Source: Macrotrachela quadricornifera
Taxonomy: Eukaryota; Rotifera; Eurotatoria; Philodinida; Philodinidae
DNA: 64,000 bases
Direction: 5' to 3'
NCBI GenBank assembly: GCA_022393335.1
Contig: JAJEKB010001134.1
Span: forward strand, 62,001 to 126,000
Below are positions 23,925 through 36,095 of this stretch, piece by piece. A program made the position numbers and the translations under genes. The notes under the pieces were generated by a model. The model was given only the letters and a program-made list of their open reading frames with translations. It had not been told where the DNA came from and did no database searches. How positions within the stretch are numbered: position 1 is the first letter of the stretch; every line of letters begins with the position of its first letter.

Positions 23925-26900
23925 CTGTGTATGAAACGAAAAGAACAGAAAAAAGGAACTAGTCAAATAGAAATACTAAAAAATAGAAAAAATGAGACTG
24001 TTCTTTTGTTCTTTCAAGCTGTTGTTTTAATACTTGTATTTTTCTTTTATATCTAGTTTTTGTTCTCTAAGTATGTGGGCATCATAATGACATCGTCACA
24101 CTTACCAATGCCAATATTCAGCCAGCTATTATTGATAAAAAACTGTGACAGAGAGAAGAAGTAATGTGTGAACGATATACACCAGCACTATTCATTTGCT
24201 TGTTTTTCTCCCTTATTAGAGACTTTTTTTCTCTCGATTTCTCTTCTTTCATAAGCTTACTCGAGGCTGTTTGTCTTGTTTTTTCGCTATCTTCTCCTCA
24301 CAATAATCATATTTCATCATTTATTCGACACTATGTGTCATCTCTTTCTCGATCTCTTCGCTTCCCCTAACTAACGTATGGATAAGCTCAGTAAGACCTT
24401 TCTTATTTTTTTTCCTCTTGCTTCCTATTGCCAAAAATCATCATGATAGCTTAAGGGTATCTAAGCACATAAGAGACAATAGTACGCTAATGAAAAAAAA
24501 GAGAACTTGTCTCTAATCAAGTGAACACTTCAGGGAATCACATAGTTTTCATCAATCGATCAACATTAACATGTAGATGTACCACAAATAACAACTTAAT
24601 TATTTTTTTTTATATCATATCTCAAATTATTATTGTTATTATTATTTTTTCTAATTATCACTTTGATCAATTAATCTTAACTATTACTGTCATTTGAAAC
24701 TATTCTTTATCAAATAAAAATATAATGACGTGCAATAGCAAAAAAAAAGAAAACATTGTTATGTGAATAGAGAGACTATCAATGATTTATTGACATTAAT
24801 CTTCCATAAGATCGTGCATGAATGTGTATACGATGTAAATATTAACTTAAGTCGACTAAATACGGTTCTCATTTATCTAAAAAAAAAATCTTTTTTTATA
24901 TGTGTTGTTTTTGAATAAAACACAAAAAACAATAGTCAATTAGCTACTCTATATTTAAATTATCAATAAAAACAATATTTTTTTATTAATCATATTTAAA
25001 AATAATAGCGTGCATAAAAGCTCACCTTACTTTAATAAAATTTTTTCGTATGTGAATAATTTCTTTCAGTAACATGCAATTATTATATGATATATTGAAA
25101 TGCTCTTGCTTTGTTTTCTTTCACCCAAGGTCTTTTCTTACTTCCATATATATATATATATATCCTTCAATTTTAGAATTGAAAAATAAGAGAAAGGCAA
25201 GAAATTACTTTATTATATCGAAGAAAACTGGAAAGCTTTTAAACTTATAATAGTCATTTCTTTCTCTTTTTTATATTATCAGATAATTATACGCCATTCA
25301 TTTTCTTGATGATAATTGTTGCAACTATAATGATGATGAGAGAAAAAAAAGGAAGAAGGAAATGATTGTTCAGCGCATATTGATCTAGTTTTAAATCGAT
25401 TTTGAAAGGCTGACTCGATTGTGCCAAAAACACTTAGATGCGCTCTCTCTCCTCTATTCATTTGACTTTTCTGTTAGTCGAATATAGAAGAAAATATTGT
25501 AAAAACTATATGAAACAATCTGATGAATATGCAGATTATTTTCTTTTTTCTCTATCGGCATATAGACACTAAGCGAAGAGATATATAAGCGTGCACAAAC
25601 ACATACACACATAAATATATATATATAAAACAAAACACGAAGAGCTTAAGATCGAATAATGATTGTAATATAGGCCGGGTATGTTGGATGGAGTGTGAAA
25701 TGAGTCGTTCTCTCTTCCTCTTCAGTTGTATATTCATTTCTATCAATGTGTGGTTTTTTTTTTATCATAGAAATGATGCGGAAAATAATTATCTCGTAAC
25801 AGAGCAGATCGGAAAAGCAAGAAAGATAGAATACAAAAAAAGAAGAAGAAGAAAAAAGAGAAAAACATTTTATTATCTTTATAATTTAAAAATTAACATT
25901 TATTCTAATAATATAAAGTACATTTATTTAAGTATTCTTCTTTCCTTTTTTTTTGTCATATATTTCTTGATAAATAGTTTTTCTTAAAAATAAATTAAAT
26001 TAGACATTAGATTCATGATTAAGAATCCTTGAACATATATTTTTTATTATTAAATGTAGTGTAAATAACTTGGGAATATCATCTTAAAAAGTTGAGAATA
26101 TTTCATCTTTATAAAGTGTAAAGTTTTTTTTCTAGAAATTTCTCCATAAATCTACTTCATCATATAACTTAGTACAAAAATAGAAAAAAAAAATGAAAAG
26201 ATAAATTCTGTATACAGCAACTGTTAGATTTAGTAGAATTGTAATGATCTTATCTTAAAGTTAGAGAAATATTTCATGCATATAATAAGAATTTGAAATA
26301 TTCCTATTCAATTAGAAACCCAATGAGAATATTCATGTATTCATAATTTGAATAATAAAAATAAAAATAATTTATTTTATTACAAAGTTATGTTAAAAAC
26401 ATTTTAGATAAATTTTTAATTATGTAAAAGCAATTAGAAAAGACAACATGAAAAGTCATATTCTATTAAAATTAGAAATTTGATTGTCATTCAATTGATT
26501 TCGAATAGATTAAATATCGTACACGTATGAGTTCAAATAATATTATTATTTTATCAAGCATATATGCATTTATTCTCATTTAAAAGTCAGATTTCATTAA
26601 AAATAAAGAATAGAATATAATAAATGGCAGCATTTTGCATTTTATTTTTTCATCACTTAATACATTGTATTAAAAAACAAAATGTAGCGTGAAAAATTCT
26701 ACAATTTATCAAAGACAATTTATCGTCATTATACACATTTTATTTTTAAAAAAAAGAGCAAAATTCTCTGCAGACACTTTTTACAGTGTCGAAATTTAAG
26801 CACTGAAAAATTTTGTCTACTTTGCAAACAAAAGATACAACTAGAAAAATAGTAACCTCATGTAAATTGTAAGGCTTTTCACGTTGCATCTTGTGGCATG

Positions 26901-29392
26901 TTTGGTTTTTTTCTTAATACAACATATTAAGTGGTGAAAAAATGATATGCAAAATGCGTTCACTAATCATTCTCACCCTATATGAACGATCATTGAAAAT
27001 GAATGAAAAATAGATTTAGTCTAATTAACATAATAACTATTTTTTTCTATTTAAAATATTCAATTTTTAATTTATTGAAAAATATGAGAAAGAAATTTCG
27101 TATCTGTTATTCTTTTTTTTTGCATCTATGATACACAATTCAAAGAGAAAAAAAATTTTTTAATCATTTCTTTCATGTTATAAAAATATAAGAATGATTT
27201 CGAACTTGAAAATCGAATAGTTTTATATATAATACGCACAGTCCTAAGCACAAACGAAAATAATCTCTCAAAAAAGAATTGATATAATACTAAAAAGTAA
27301 TAAGATACATTTCGACTATGTTTTCGATACTTGACTTTATTCATTATCTCAGCTTCTGCTTTTACATGTTTTGTTTTCTTTTTATCTTCGATATACATAT
27401 ATAATAGAATAATGATGAGAAATAATCAACAGTTGAATTTCAAACAAGTCTCAAATTTTTCTCTACATTATAGAACAGAGTGATTACTTCAAACAAATGA
27501 TCGATGGTCTTCAATGGTAATAAATTGTTATTTCTTTACTTTTATATACTCATTGAGTTTCACAACAGCTCTCAAAGTGCTACTATGTATCTCGATAACA
27601 CGGGAGCACTAATATTAATTTTTTCCAACATTAAAAAATCTATTGGTTCTTACTTTTCTGTATTAACTCAACCCCCAACTCTATAATAAGATCATTTTGC
27701 TACACTAGAGAGTTAAATCTCCAATATTCAGACTAATTAAAATCTGTAACAGAAATCTTAGATTCGCAAAATGTTTTTGGAGATTATAGAAAATTCCAGA
27801 ATTGTCTAAGCTTTTTTAATATTGACATATCTTCTTTCATTGCTATGTAAACGTACTTGTTGTCTTTTGACGCTGCTTGCCAAGGTCTATAAGGGAGAGA
27901 AAATCGAAACCTCGATTTAAAGTTACGTTGACATTTTAATATGTGAGTTCCACAAAAAAACAGTTATTGATCGATAAATTTATTATAGTAATAATAAGAT
28001 GATACCTAAAGATACAAATGAAAACATATAGACAATCCAAAGAAACGTAACATTCTACAACTCTCTATTCCTTTTTCTATTGAAATTTCGCGAAACCTAG
28101 CATTTATAATATAATCATAACACTAAATATGTCACTAATATGGATAAAAGCACCATTGATCGGCGTATATTATTATTGATGGAATGTTACACACAAGAGA
28201 AAGAATAAGCAGTGACAACGATAGAACCATTATTTTTCTATAATTTCTCTATCCATTTTTTTGACAAATGCATATTCAATATATTTTTGAATTGTAATTA
28301 GACAATATGCTGTAAAGTTTCACGAAAAATGCAAAAAAAACTTAAAATATTGGAGGATCTTGCTGGAAAGCATCGAAATGGTTTATCTGTTCCTTTCGAT
28401 GTATGATACATACTATGTTGATTAATTTATAGAAAAATGAGACAAGAGAAATTGACAATGATAAACCTAATAATAGTTCATTTGCATTGATTATCTTGTT
28501 GGAAAATATGTTGTCAGAATATAAAATCGCGTTCAAAAATATTTTACTTTTATTGATTGTTTCGGTGCAGATGTGCTAGGATCAAATTGAATTGTAATAT
28601 GTTCAAAACAAACGTGTTCATTTTGTATCAATTGATAAAGCTTCAGACAATCGGATGCTTTTTGACCAATCGAGTTGCAAATCAAGGTTACACTCTAGAC
28701 TATCACTAATGAAGGGCAAAGCTCTGAAATGAAACAGGCAAAAAACAGTTGATCAAAAGAGTGACTAATAGGAATAAAAGCAACAGAACTTTTCTACTTA
28801 CTTCCTTAAAAGTATTCGACGTTTTATCCTTTTCTGTTTTTTTTCTATGTTTTTCTCTTTTGATGTTTTCTTTTTTGGCATTTTCCTATAACCCCTATTG
28901 GACATTATATCTTGTATATAGTCAACGAAAGATAACACGTTTCTTTTGAATTGATATCCATTCGTCAACATCTTTGTTGAAACAACTATAAGACAATAAA
29001 CATCTGTGCATAGCAAAAAGCAGACGTTGTTCATATACAAATATCAACGTGAAAAAAATGAACATATCATGGTAGATCGAAAAATCTTCAAAAAATTCAT
29101 ATGAGAGAACGTTACTAATACTATCACTAGTAGTAATAATAAAATTGTGCAGAGCTCTAGATCCATGAAGTCTAGATATTTCTTGCAAATTTATTGTCTC
29201 GAGATGGGAACATTTAAAACATTCTAAGAATAATTATAAGATAAACTTAATTTCACGTATCGATTTAGGCTCGTTCTAGTTTTATCAGGTCTTATTTATG
29301 GACAAAACACTACTTCAAAAGTTTTTTTATCATTTGGCAGTATTTTCCTTGCATCTTCACTCTATCTTAATAGAATCCTGCAATTCAACTGC

Positions 29393-29453
29393 GTGCCCGA
29401 TATCCGATTCGAACCATGGATTTGGGTAAGATTTACTGAATCAAGTCGGGCAC
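29393..29453. repeat. 61-base hairpin with perfect 8-base ends and a tRNA box-B-like core
   Basis: GTGCCCGA (29393-29400) and TCGGGCAC (29446-29453) are perfect inverted copies. On the minus strand the interior contains GGTTCGAATC, resembling a tRNA internal promoter B box. The total length is too short and the T-arm does not pair correctly, so it is not a normal tRNA. A decayed tRNA/SINE remnant or a small MITE are the alternatives. Confidence 0.45.
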
Positions 29454-30330
29454 CAGACGTTAAAAAACTCGGTTCGGATACGAACATGATTGTATACTAG
29501 GATCCAGTCCAGTGATTGATGATACCAGAAAATTTCGAAAATTTTATGTTTTAACTATTACATATATATAGAAAATAGAGCCAAACTGACTTGAATTTGA
29601 TGATGAGTCAGTGATTCATCACCCAACTGAGCACTTCTTGAAGGAGAAAATCGAGTTGGTATATTTTTTATGCAATAGATAAGAACAAATTAAAATTGTT
29701 TTAGATAATGAAATTTTACAATATGAATGATTCTAAAAATGATAAGGGAATTATAAAAAAAAACAGATGAAGATATTTTTAAAACACGTTTAAAGATAAA
29801 ATCAGCAACACCTCAGTGGCAAAGCAATTCGTTTGAATTTTAGATGATAAAGAAAATATTATATCGTCCGTTCGATCTATGAGATATTTATCAATTTTTG
29901 CTTATGAATGAAATGAAATGAAATGTTATCTATAATATCTTTTCTGATTAAATAAAATTTTAAAGAATTTGCTATATATTTCAAAATATCTATTGGATCC
30001 GGTTTGGGTTGAGTGTGCCAAAACTTGTACACATGCAGGGCTGTATATGTTGATAGCATCCGAGAATCAAACCAAAGGATAAATTCTCTACTCAGGAAGA
30101 AACCACTATCGCGGTAACTCTTATTCACGTTTCTCACTAGTTTGTTATGATTATTCATCTTCAAGATACCATCATGGGTATTCATATATAGAATGTAGTG
30201 ATATAAAATACAAACACAGTGAACTAGGGCTAAGATATAAATTTCTCATACTGTATCAAGAGAAATCTTTATTAATAGACAAACAATTTTTTCATTCAGT
30301 TCCTAATGCAAATATAATTTATTTTTTGCA

Positions 30331-32124
30331 TCAACGAATCCATATTTGAATACTGTGGACCCATTTTCTTTCAATCTTACATGTAGAAGATAAACGTTCT
30401 TTCAACCATGATACAAGTTCTGTTTCAGTGGATGATAATCGCAGATAATTTACATTTCGTTGTGAGTCATCTCGACATTCGACAGTCAGCGCTCGAAGTT
30501 TGACCATGTATTGAACAAGATTTACAATATTTTGTCGATTATCGACACGAATGCAGAGCACTTCACATTGTCTGCCAAGTGATGAAAGTGATAATCTCTC
30601 ACATTCCACATCATTAAACCATATATCAGAAGAAAATTGAATAGTTCCTCGTAAATCAAGTCGACGTACTGATCCATATAAGTTTTCAATGAAATTCAGT
30701 TGTGCATTCGACCAAGAACTGAATTCCAATGTCAATAGACGAGGTGCTCGATTAAGAATGACTTGCAATTGATTTAGAAGATCGCTTTTGTTCAAGAATA
30801 TATCATGAAAGCTTAACTGATCTATTGTAGAAGTTAGCGACCAAATATGATAGGCACCAGAAAGGTCCAAAGAAAGATGGCAAAGATTAGGAAAACAAAT
30901 TTGAGATATAGGCAATCCTTTATTCTTACAGAATTTATAATTTAAAGAATAAACATGGTCATAAGACCAATACTCGTTCTCGTTAGGACAAGTGCATTTC
31001 GACAGATTATACTCCATGTCATCAAAATTACGAAAAGCATACGGCAATGTGTAAAGCAAAATGTTTTTCGAACCACAATCTTGGTTAAAGTGACATCGGA
31101 CAAACCATTTATGTTTATCAATCCAGAATGGGCTTCGAAATGATTCAATCAATTCATTCACTTGTCGTTCATTATCATCAATGTCTTCATTTGAAATTAA
31201 CATTTTTAGTTGAAAGATTTTTAGCCTTATCAAATGATTGGTGATGATTTGTTCCCATTGATACCCATCGACGTTCATGTACAATCTATCAATTGTCAAC
31301 TGACACAAATTTGGCATGTTCTGCAAAAGAGTGAATACTGAATGGAATGCGTGGCCAGCACAACATTTAAAAGTAGTCAATGATGGAACAGAAGACGGTA
31401 ATTGTTGATAAACAGAATTGTCCTCGATTTTATGCAATCGAAAGTACTTGAGATGAGATGTATGTTGAAAGACATTATGTAATTCACGCAAAGTAAAATA
31501 AAGCCGTGTTATAGAGAGATATTCGATGGATACGGATATCACATTTAACATTGGAAAAATGATTTCAAATTCATGAAAACTTGTATCGAGATAACAATGA
31601 GTTAGTTTTGATAGACTCCAAATACTATTGATTACTTTCTCGTGTTCCATATGCTCGCAGTGAAAATGAGATGCTATCAAATTGAAATGCGTGAGATAGG
31701 GTAGATAATGTAAGTCATCGATGATTTGCATCATTCTTTCCTTAGAATACAAATGAGAAACTGTTAATGATCGCAATTGAGTGAATTGACGTAGAGCAAA
31801 ACCATATGAATGGAAAAGATTAATGGCTTGTGGCATATCATCATCATCATCATCTGATAGACGAAGTGAAATGATTTGAGAGATAATCTGTGGCAAATGT
31901 TCTTGACAGATCATATCACAATCCTGTTTGGATATTGATTGAAAGTCGAGGCAACCATAGATTTGGAAATAAGCGAAAACAAGAGTATTAAGACGAGTAT
32001 TCAGTCCATGAAATGTACGGAAAAGTTGAACTGCATTTAGATATTCAAATAGATCAAGTAGTACTTCGTTTGATAAGTATTCTAAATTCATTCTTGTATG
32101 TTTTCTAGTTTTCTTCAAAAACAC
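30331..32124 (-). CDS. F-box / leucine-rich-repeat-like protein, intronless
   Basis: One uninterrupted 597-residue frame. An F-box-like segment lies at the start (MNLEYLSNEVLLDLFEYLNA, then LFRTFHGLNTRLNTLVF). Irregular LRR-type repeats follow, seen as recurring L..L.L-type lines (LTHFNLIASHF, LCQLTIDRL, LCHLSLDLSG, LLTLEFSSW, RRLDLRG, LRALTVEC). F-box proteins recruit substrates to SCF ubiquitin ligases through Skp1; the substrate here is unknown. Intronless F-box proteins starting M-x-LP/S-NE-L...F.YL are a large family in bdelloid genomes, so this is probably one of many paralogues. Met1 and Met12 are both possible starts; Met12 lies directly before the F-box and fits the family better. 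No frameshift or stop was seen. Confidence 0.8.
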   Translation of the reverse strand: MFLKKTRKHTRMNLEYLSNEVLLDLFEYLNAVQLFRTFHGLNTRLNTLVFAYFQIYGCLDFQSISKQDCDMICQEHLPQIISQIISLRLSDDDDDDMPQAINLFHSYGFALRQFTQLRSLTVSHLYSKERMMQIIDDLHYLPYLTHFNLIASHFHCEHMEHEKVINSIWSLSKLTHCYLDTSFHEFEIIFPMLNVISVSIEYLSITRLYFTLRELHNVFQHTSHLKYFRLHKIEDNSVYQQLPSSVPSLTTFKCCAGHAFHSVFTLLQNMPNLCQLTIDRLYMNVDGYQWEQIITNHLIRLKIFQLKMLISNEDIDDNERQVNELIESFRSPFWIDKHKWFVRCHFNQDCGSKNILLYTLPYAFRNFDDMEYNLSKCTCPNENEYWSYDHVYSLNYKFCKNKGLPISQICFPNLCHLSLDLSGAYHIWSLTSTIDQLSFHDIFLNKSDLLNQLQVILNRAPRLLTLEFSSWSNAQLNFIENLYGSVRRLDLRGTIQFSSDIWFNDVECERLSLSSLGRQCEVLCIRVDNRQNIVNLVQYMVKLRALTVECRDDSQRNVNYLRLSSTETELVSWLKERLSSTCKIERKWVHSIQIWIR

Positions 32125-32431
32125 TTGAATCGAATTAATTTTTGCATCCTGTCAATGTACCATGTAGAAGGAAGAAGTGACTATCGTCGTAAAGAGTCGC
32201 TTCTTTGCATATTCTTCTCATTGTATCATAGTACTAAGATCTTTTGTATTATATCTAATTTGAACATCTGTAATTCATTCTAAAAAACAAAAGCATACAA
32301 TAATAAGTCCTATGTAAATATCTGATCAGTCTACATCCACGAATAGAATTAACAAGGGACATTCCATAATTTAAATACAATGACACTTAAACACAGTGAA
32401 CTATTCAGTGACTTGGACAGTGAAGGGGGAT

Positions 32432-32450
32432 GGATGGGCGTCGCCCATCC
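32432..32450. repeat. perfect 19-base GC-rich palindrome
   Basis: GGATGGGCG, a single T, then CGCCCATCC. Such a GC-rich perfect palindrome stands out in this AT-rich DNA. It could be a hairpin tip of a decayed element or a protein-binding site. Confidence 0.6.
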
Positions 32451-32990
32451 AAAAATATGCGATAACTGTGTATTTTTGGATGTTTCAGAGGATCTCCCTA
32501 CTTGCCAAGGCCAATCATTTACGATGATTTACGGAAAAATTATGATTATTGCAAGCATTGATCGTAAAAACGCATTGTTTACGACTGCCATTATCATACG
32601 ACGGCTATAAATGACGCTCGGCTACGATTGTGAAGTGTCGTAAACGCAAACTGTAAATGGTGTGACGCAGGACCATTGATTTTTATCGTATCTGACCGAA
32701 AACAGACGCTAATGTTAATAAACTATCCTCATTTAGAAAGAATAGTGGTATCAGGATCTTGGCTCTCCAGTCAGTCACGCACAGTCATACATGAAAATTC
32801 CGACAAACCAGAACCATGATAAATGGGGACAGTGTCCATTAAGAATTAAGTGAGTACTAATTACGTGAACACAGTTAAGTATCAATTAGGTTAGTACTTT
32901 CTCTGAACCATACAAAAACTATTATAATCAATTATAATCAATTTTGTTCATTCAAAATCAGTGTGGTATGTCTATAATGGCATATCAAAA

Positions 32991-33192
32991 AGAATATAGG
33001 TATAAGGACATACGTATAAATATATAGATATGAGAATATACGAATTAAGGCGTAAGTATAAAGATATGGGTACAAGAACATATTCATTAGGATATAAGCC
33101 TACGAATGTACTTATAAATATATAAGTATAAGAGTACGTCCATTAGGGTATAAGTATAAGAGCATATCTGTAAGAAGATACGCATAAGAATG
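32991..33192. repeat. degenerate tandem array of about 20-base units
   Basis: Repeated variants of a unit containing TATAAG and ACATA/ACGTA words, for example GTATAAGGACATACGTATAA, then GTATAAAGATATGGGTACAAG, and GTATAAGAGTACGTCCATTAG. The units have drifted, so it is an old minisatellite. Confidence 0.6.
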
Positions 33193-36095
33193 TGGATTTT
33201 TACGGTGAATTATGTTGAGATACGGTCGAAATCGTAACATATTCGGCTGTATTCGTTGATTGTACGGCATTTTTACGACACGCTGCTTTATTGTAAATGG
33301 TAGTGGTACGCTGTTGTATACGACACAATGGCATACGTCCATATAAGGTCGTCTACGTTCGTCGTTATGATAGGCCTGAGTGGAAAACGAAACTTACATC
33401 AAATATTGGAACCAACACAGTGCCGCAAACGTTCTTTGAACTACAGACACTCAAAAGAAAACCATGAGCAGTACTCTAAAATAGGCTGACCACTGCTCTT
33501 TAACTGAGGGAGATGATAAAACCAAGAGCAATGTTGAATAACGGATATTATCAAATATTCTCTATCGTACTTTGACGCTACAATAACTCATATATTTTGA
33601 ATGATTTTTGAAAGTTTTGTGATCTCTAGATCTTAAATGTAATTGAAGCGTAGTTTATGGGTGAACTTTTCCCTTCAAAAGGTCATGACTGTTGATTATA
33701 GAGAGATCGTTTCTAATTTTGTGGCTTTTTTGAACTATCACTTGATTTATTGTTTTTTTTTGTAAAGCGTAATATCAAATAACTAACTAATGTTTCAAAA
33801 ATTTCTACATAAACTGGTATAATGCTACTCTCACAGTTAGATCTTTCGTGTGGAGTCATAGACATTTTACTAGGTTTTTAGCTTATGTCATGATGTATAC
33901 CAAAGAATTGAACGATAATATTTTGAGATGAGATTTGGCCGAGATATAGGTCTGTTCATCAATAAACTATACTGAAAATTTCAGCTGGAGAGAATGTTTT
34001 CTTCTCGAGATATCAAAGGCTCCAAAAAAAATACATATTTCGTGAACAATGCCTGGATTATTTTGATTTTTTCGGTCTGATGATCTCCAGAACAAAATGT
34101 TCTTTCGAGCTGCAATTTTGAGTGTAGTTTAGTAGTGAACATGCCTATAACTTTGCATAGAAGGCCTTAGAGCATTTGTTCTTTTAAAATTTTTCATATC
34201 TTATTTGGGTCTACCTTACGCATTAGGTTCAAACTCATAGGCGATTTGCCAGTTGAGAAGGTTTCCTTGTAAGTAGGTCCTAAAAAGTTATTATGAATAT
34301 GCCTCAGTAGTACCGTGTATTTGGAAAATGGTAAAATGTGGATTTTTAAAATATTAGTATTAGTGCTGTAGTAAATTGTACATTGCGTATAAAAGTGTGA
34401 TGTTTTGTTATTATTTATAAAAATGAATAAATAAAAATTCAAGTTATTATAAAACAATTTATTTTGTAGCCTATTATTTAAGAAATGAAATGATTCATTT
34501 AAATATAACCTGAATGAAAGTTGTCGAAGATCTTTTGCAAATAGTTGTACTATAATACGATCATTTATCTATTTTTTTTAGAATTATACACTTTGCATTC
34601 TATGATTTTTAGACTTTTAATATTATTAAAATGTATTGAAACTAAATAGAAAAGACAGAGACACGATAGAAAAATCTATTTTAAATATTTAATAAATCCA
34701 TATACGACAAGTTTCTTTATATATCACTGATATTATTTAAGTGCATACAAACAACAGATTATCGTCATTCTAGCATGGATAGTAAAGTGTAATCATTCTA
34801 TTATTGCTAACTACCTAATTCATTCTCTAGAACGTGTATGTACGTAAAAAAAAAGAAATGTTATGAAGATTAGCATCTAAATTTAGTAAGAAAGATATAC
34901 CGTATAAAGTCGTCATGTTAAAATATTACGTGACTTATTTTTGAATATATAAAATTATTTGATTAGGTTCTATTAATTATTGACACTGCGCTAATATATT
35001 TCCATAACTTATGTATAAGATCAGAGGCACGCATATTTTAATTATACTTTGTTATTTAGTAATAAATAACGACCAATATTAATCCTTTAATTACAAGATT
35101 TTTGCAAAAATAAAAGAAGTTTGAATTTGCTCATCAAAATCGAGAATCGGGTAGATATATTCAAGTAAATCAATGAATTCCACTAAATTTCATGCAACAT
35201 TATAAAATTCTTGAATTACATGCTAAAGTAAAAAGATTCAAAACTTTATGAAATTCTTCGTGTAAGCGTGATAAAAAAAACTTTATGATCTCATATTATA
35301 ATACAGTTTTAATAGGATTGAACATTTAATCTTCTCTAAGATTACAGCTTAAGTAAATCACATCTTCCTAACATACTAACAATCACGAGACTATAAGCAA
35401 TTTCATGAATTTCTGTTTGGTTTCACAAGATCTTCAGTGTAGTCATCTAAATTCATAATAGTTAACTATATACATTCATATTAATATCATATAATAACAC
35501 TATGATGCTAAAAACCCGCGAGCAAAATAGAATAATATAAAAGCTTCATAAACGCTTATCTTACAACATATAAGAAGTCAAAAAATCAAATATAAGTTGA
35601 ATTTAAATTTTCAACTATTTCCTATATTTCTATCAATAATTAATTTATTGTATAATATAATATGAATGCAATAAAATATGATAGAATTTAATATAAAAAC
35701 TACAAACAATATATCATTGAAAATATTAGATAAAAGAAAAATATCATTCAATTTGAAAATTTACATTTATTGTATATTCATACGTAATATGTATGTATAT
35801 ATATTTAGACCTTCTTTTTCACTCTCTTCATCTTTTTTTTTTGTCTTCTTGTCGGTCTTTATTCATGAGTAACTACTACCATATACGAATATATTGATAG
35901 TAATTATGAACATATAATAAGGTCATGCTTGAATGCTTCTACTCTTGGGTTTATCTTTTTTTTTGTATGCACATTACCCCATATATCTACCAACGACGAC
36001 AAGCCTACTTGGTCACAATCACAAGTTCACTTCTACATATTCATCGACATAGATACATTCTTTTTTTTTTCTTCTAACCAACGAAAAAAAAAGAA

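Larger units (their letters stand above)
23248..30330. other. 7-kb intergenic region, no gene recognised
   Basis: An AT-rich stretch upstream of KCNQ (minus strand) and downstream of the F-box gene (minus strand). Short open frames occur but have T-run or A-run composition, no splice partners and no recognisable motifs. It contains TA microsatellites near 23899-23924 and 25148-25162, a tRNA-like hairpin at 29393-29453, and probably the KCNQ promoter and leader. One minus-strand frame at 29877-30185 has somewhat more coding-like composition but no identifiable homology. Confidence 0.45.
32125..36095. other. 4-kb intergenic region with decayed repeats
   Basis: No gene was recognised. From 32340 to 33360 the base composition is less AT-biased. 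It contains a perfect palindrome, a degenerate tandem array and stretches rich in ACGAC/TACG words, suggesting old mobile DNA. The segment 33560-34200 carries phrases such as GAGATTTGGCCGAG (33931) that recur near 57800, pointing to a dispersed repeat family. From 34460 to 36095 it is plain AT-rich sequence leading to the ankyrin gene. Confidence 0.45.

Noticed and set aside
29393..29453. Possible tRNA gene with a GGTTCGAATC box B
   Set aside because: Only 61 bases, the T-stem does not pair, and no proper D-arm or anticodon stem; kept only as a hairpin repeat.
33000..33190. CRISPR-like array
   Set aside because: Units are diverged and contiguous without regular unique spacers, and the genome is eukaryotic.
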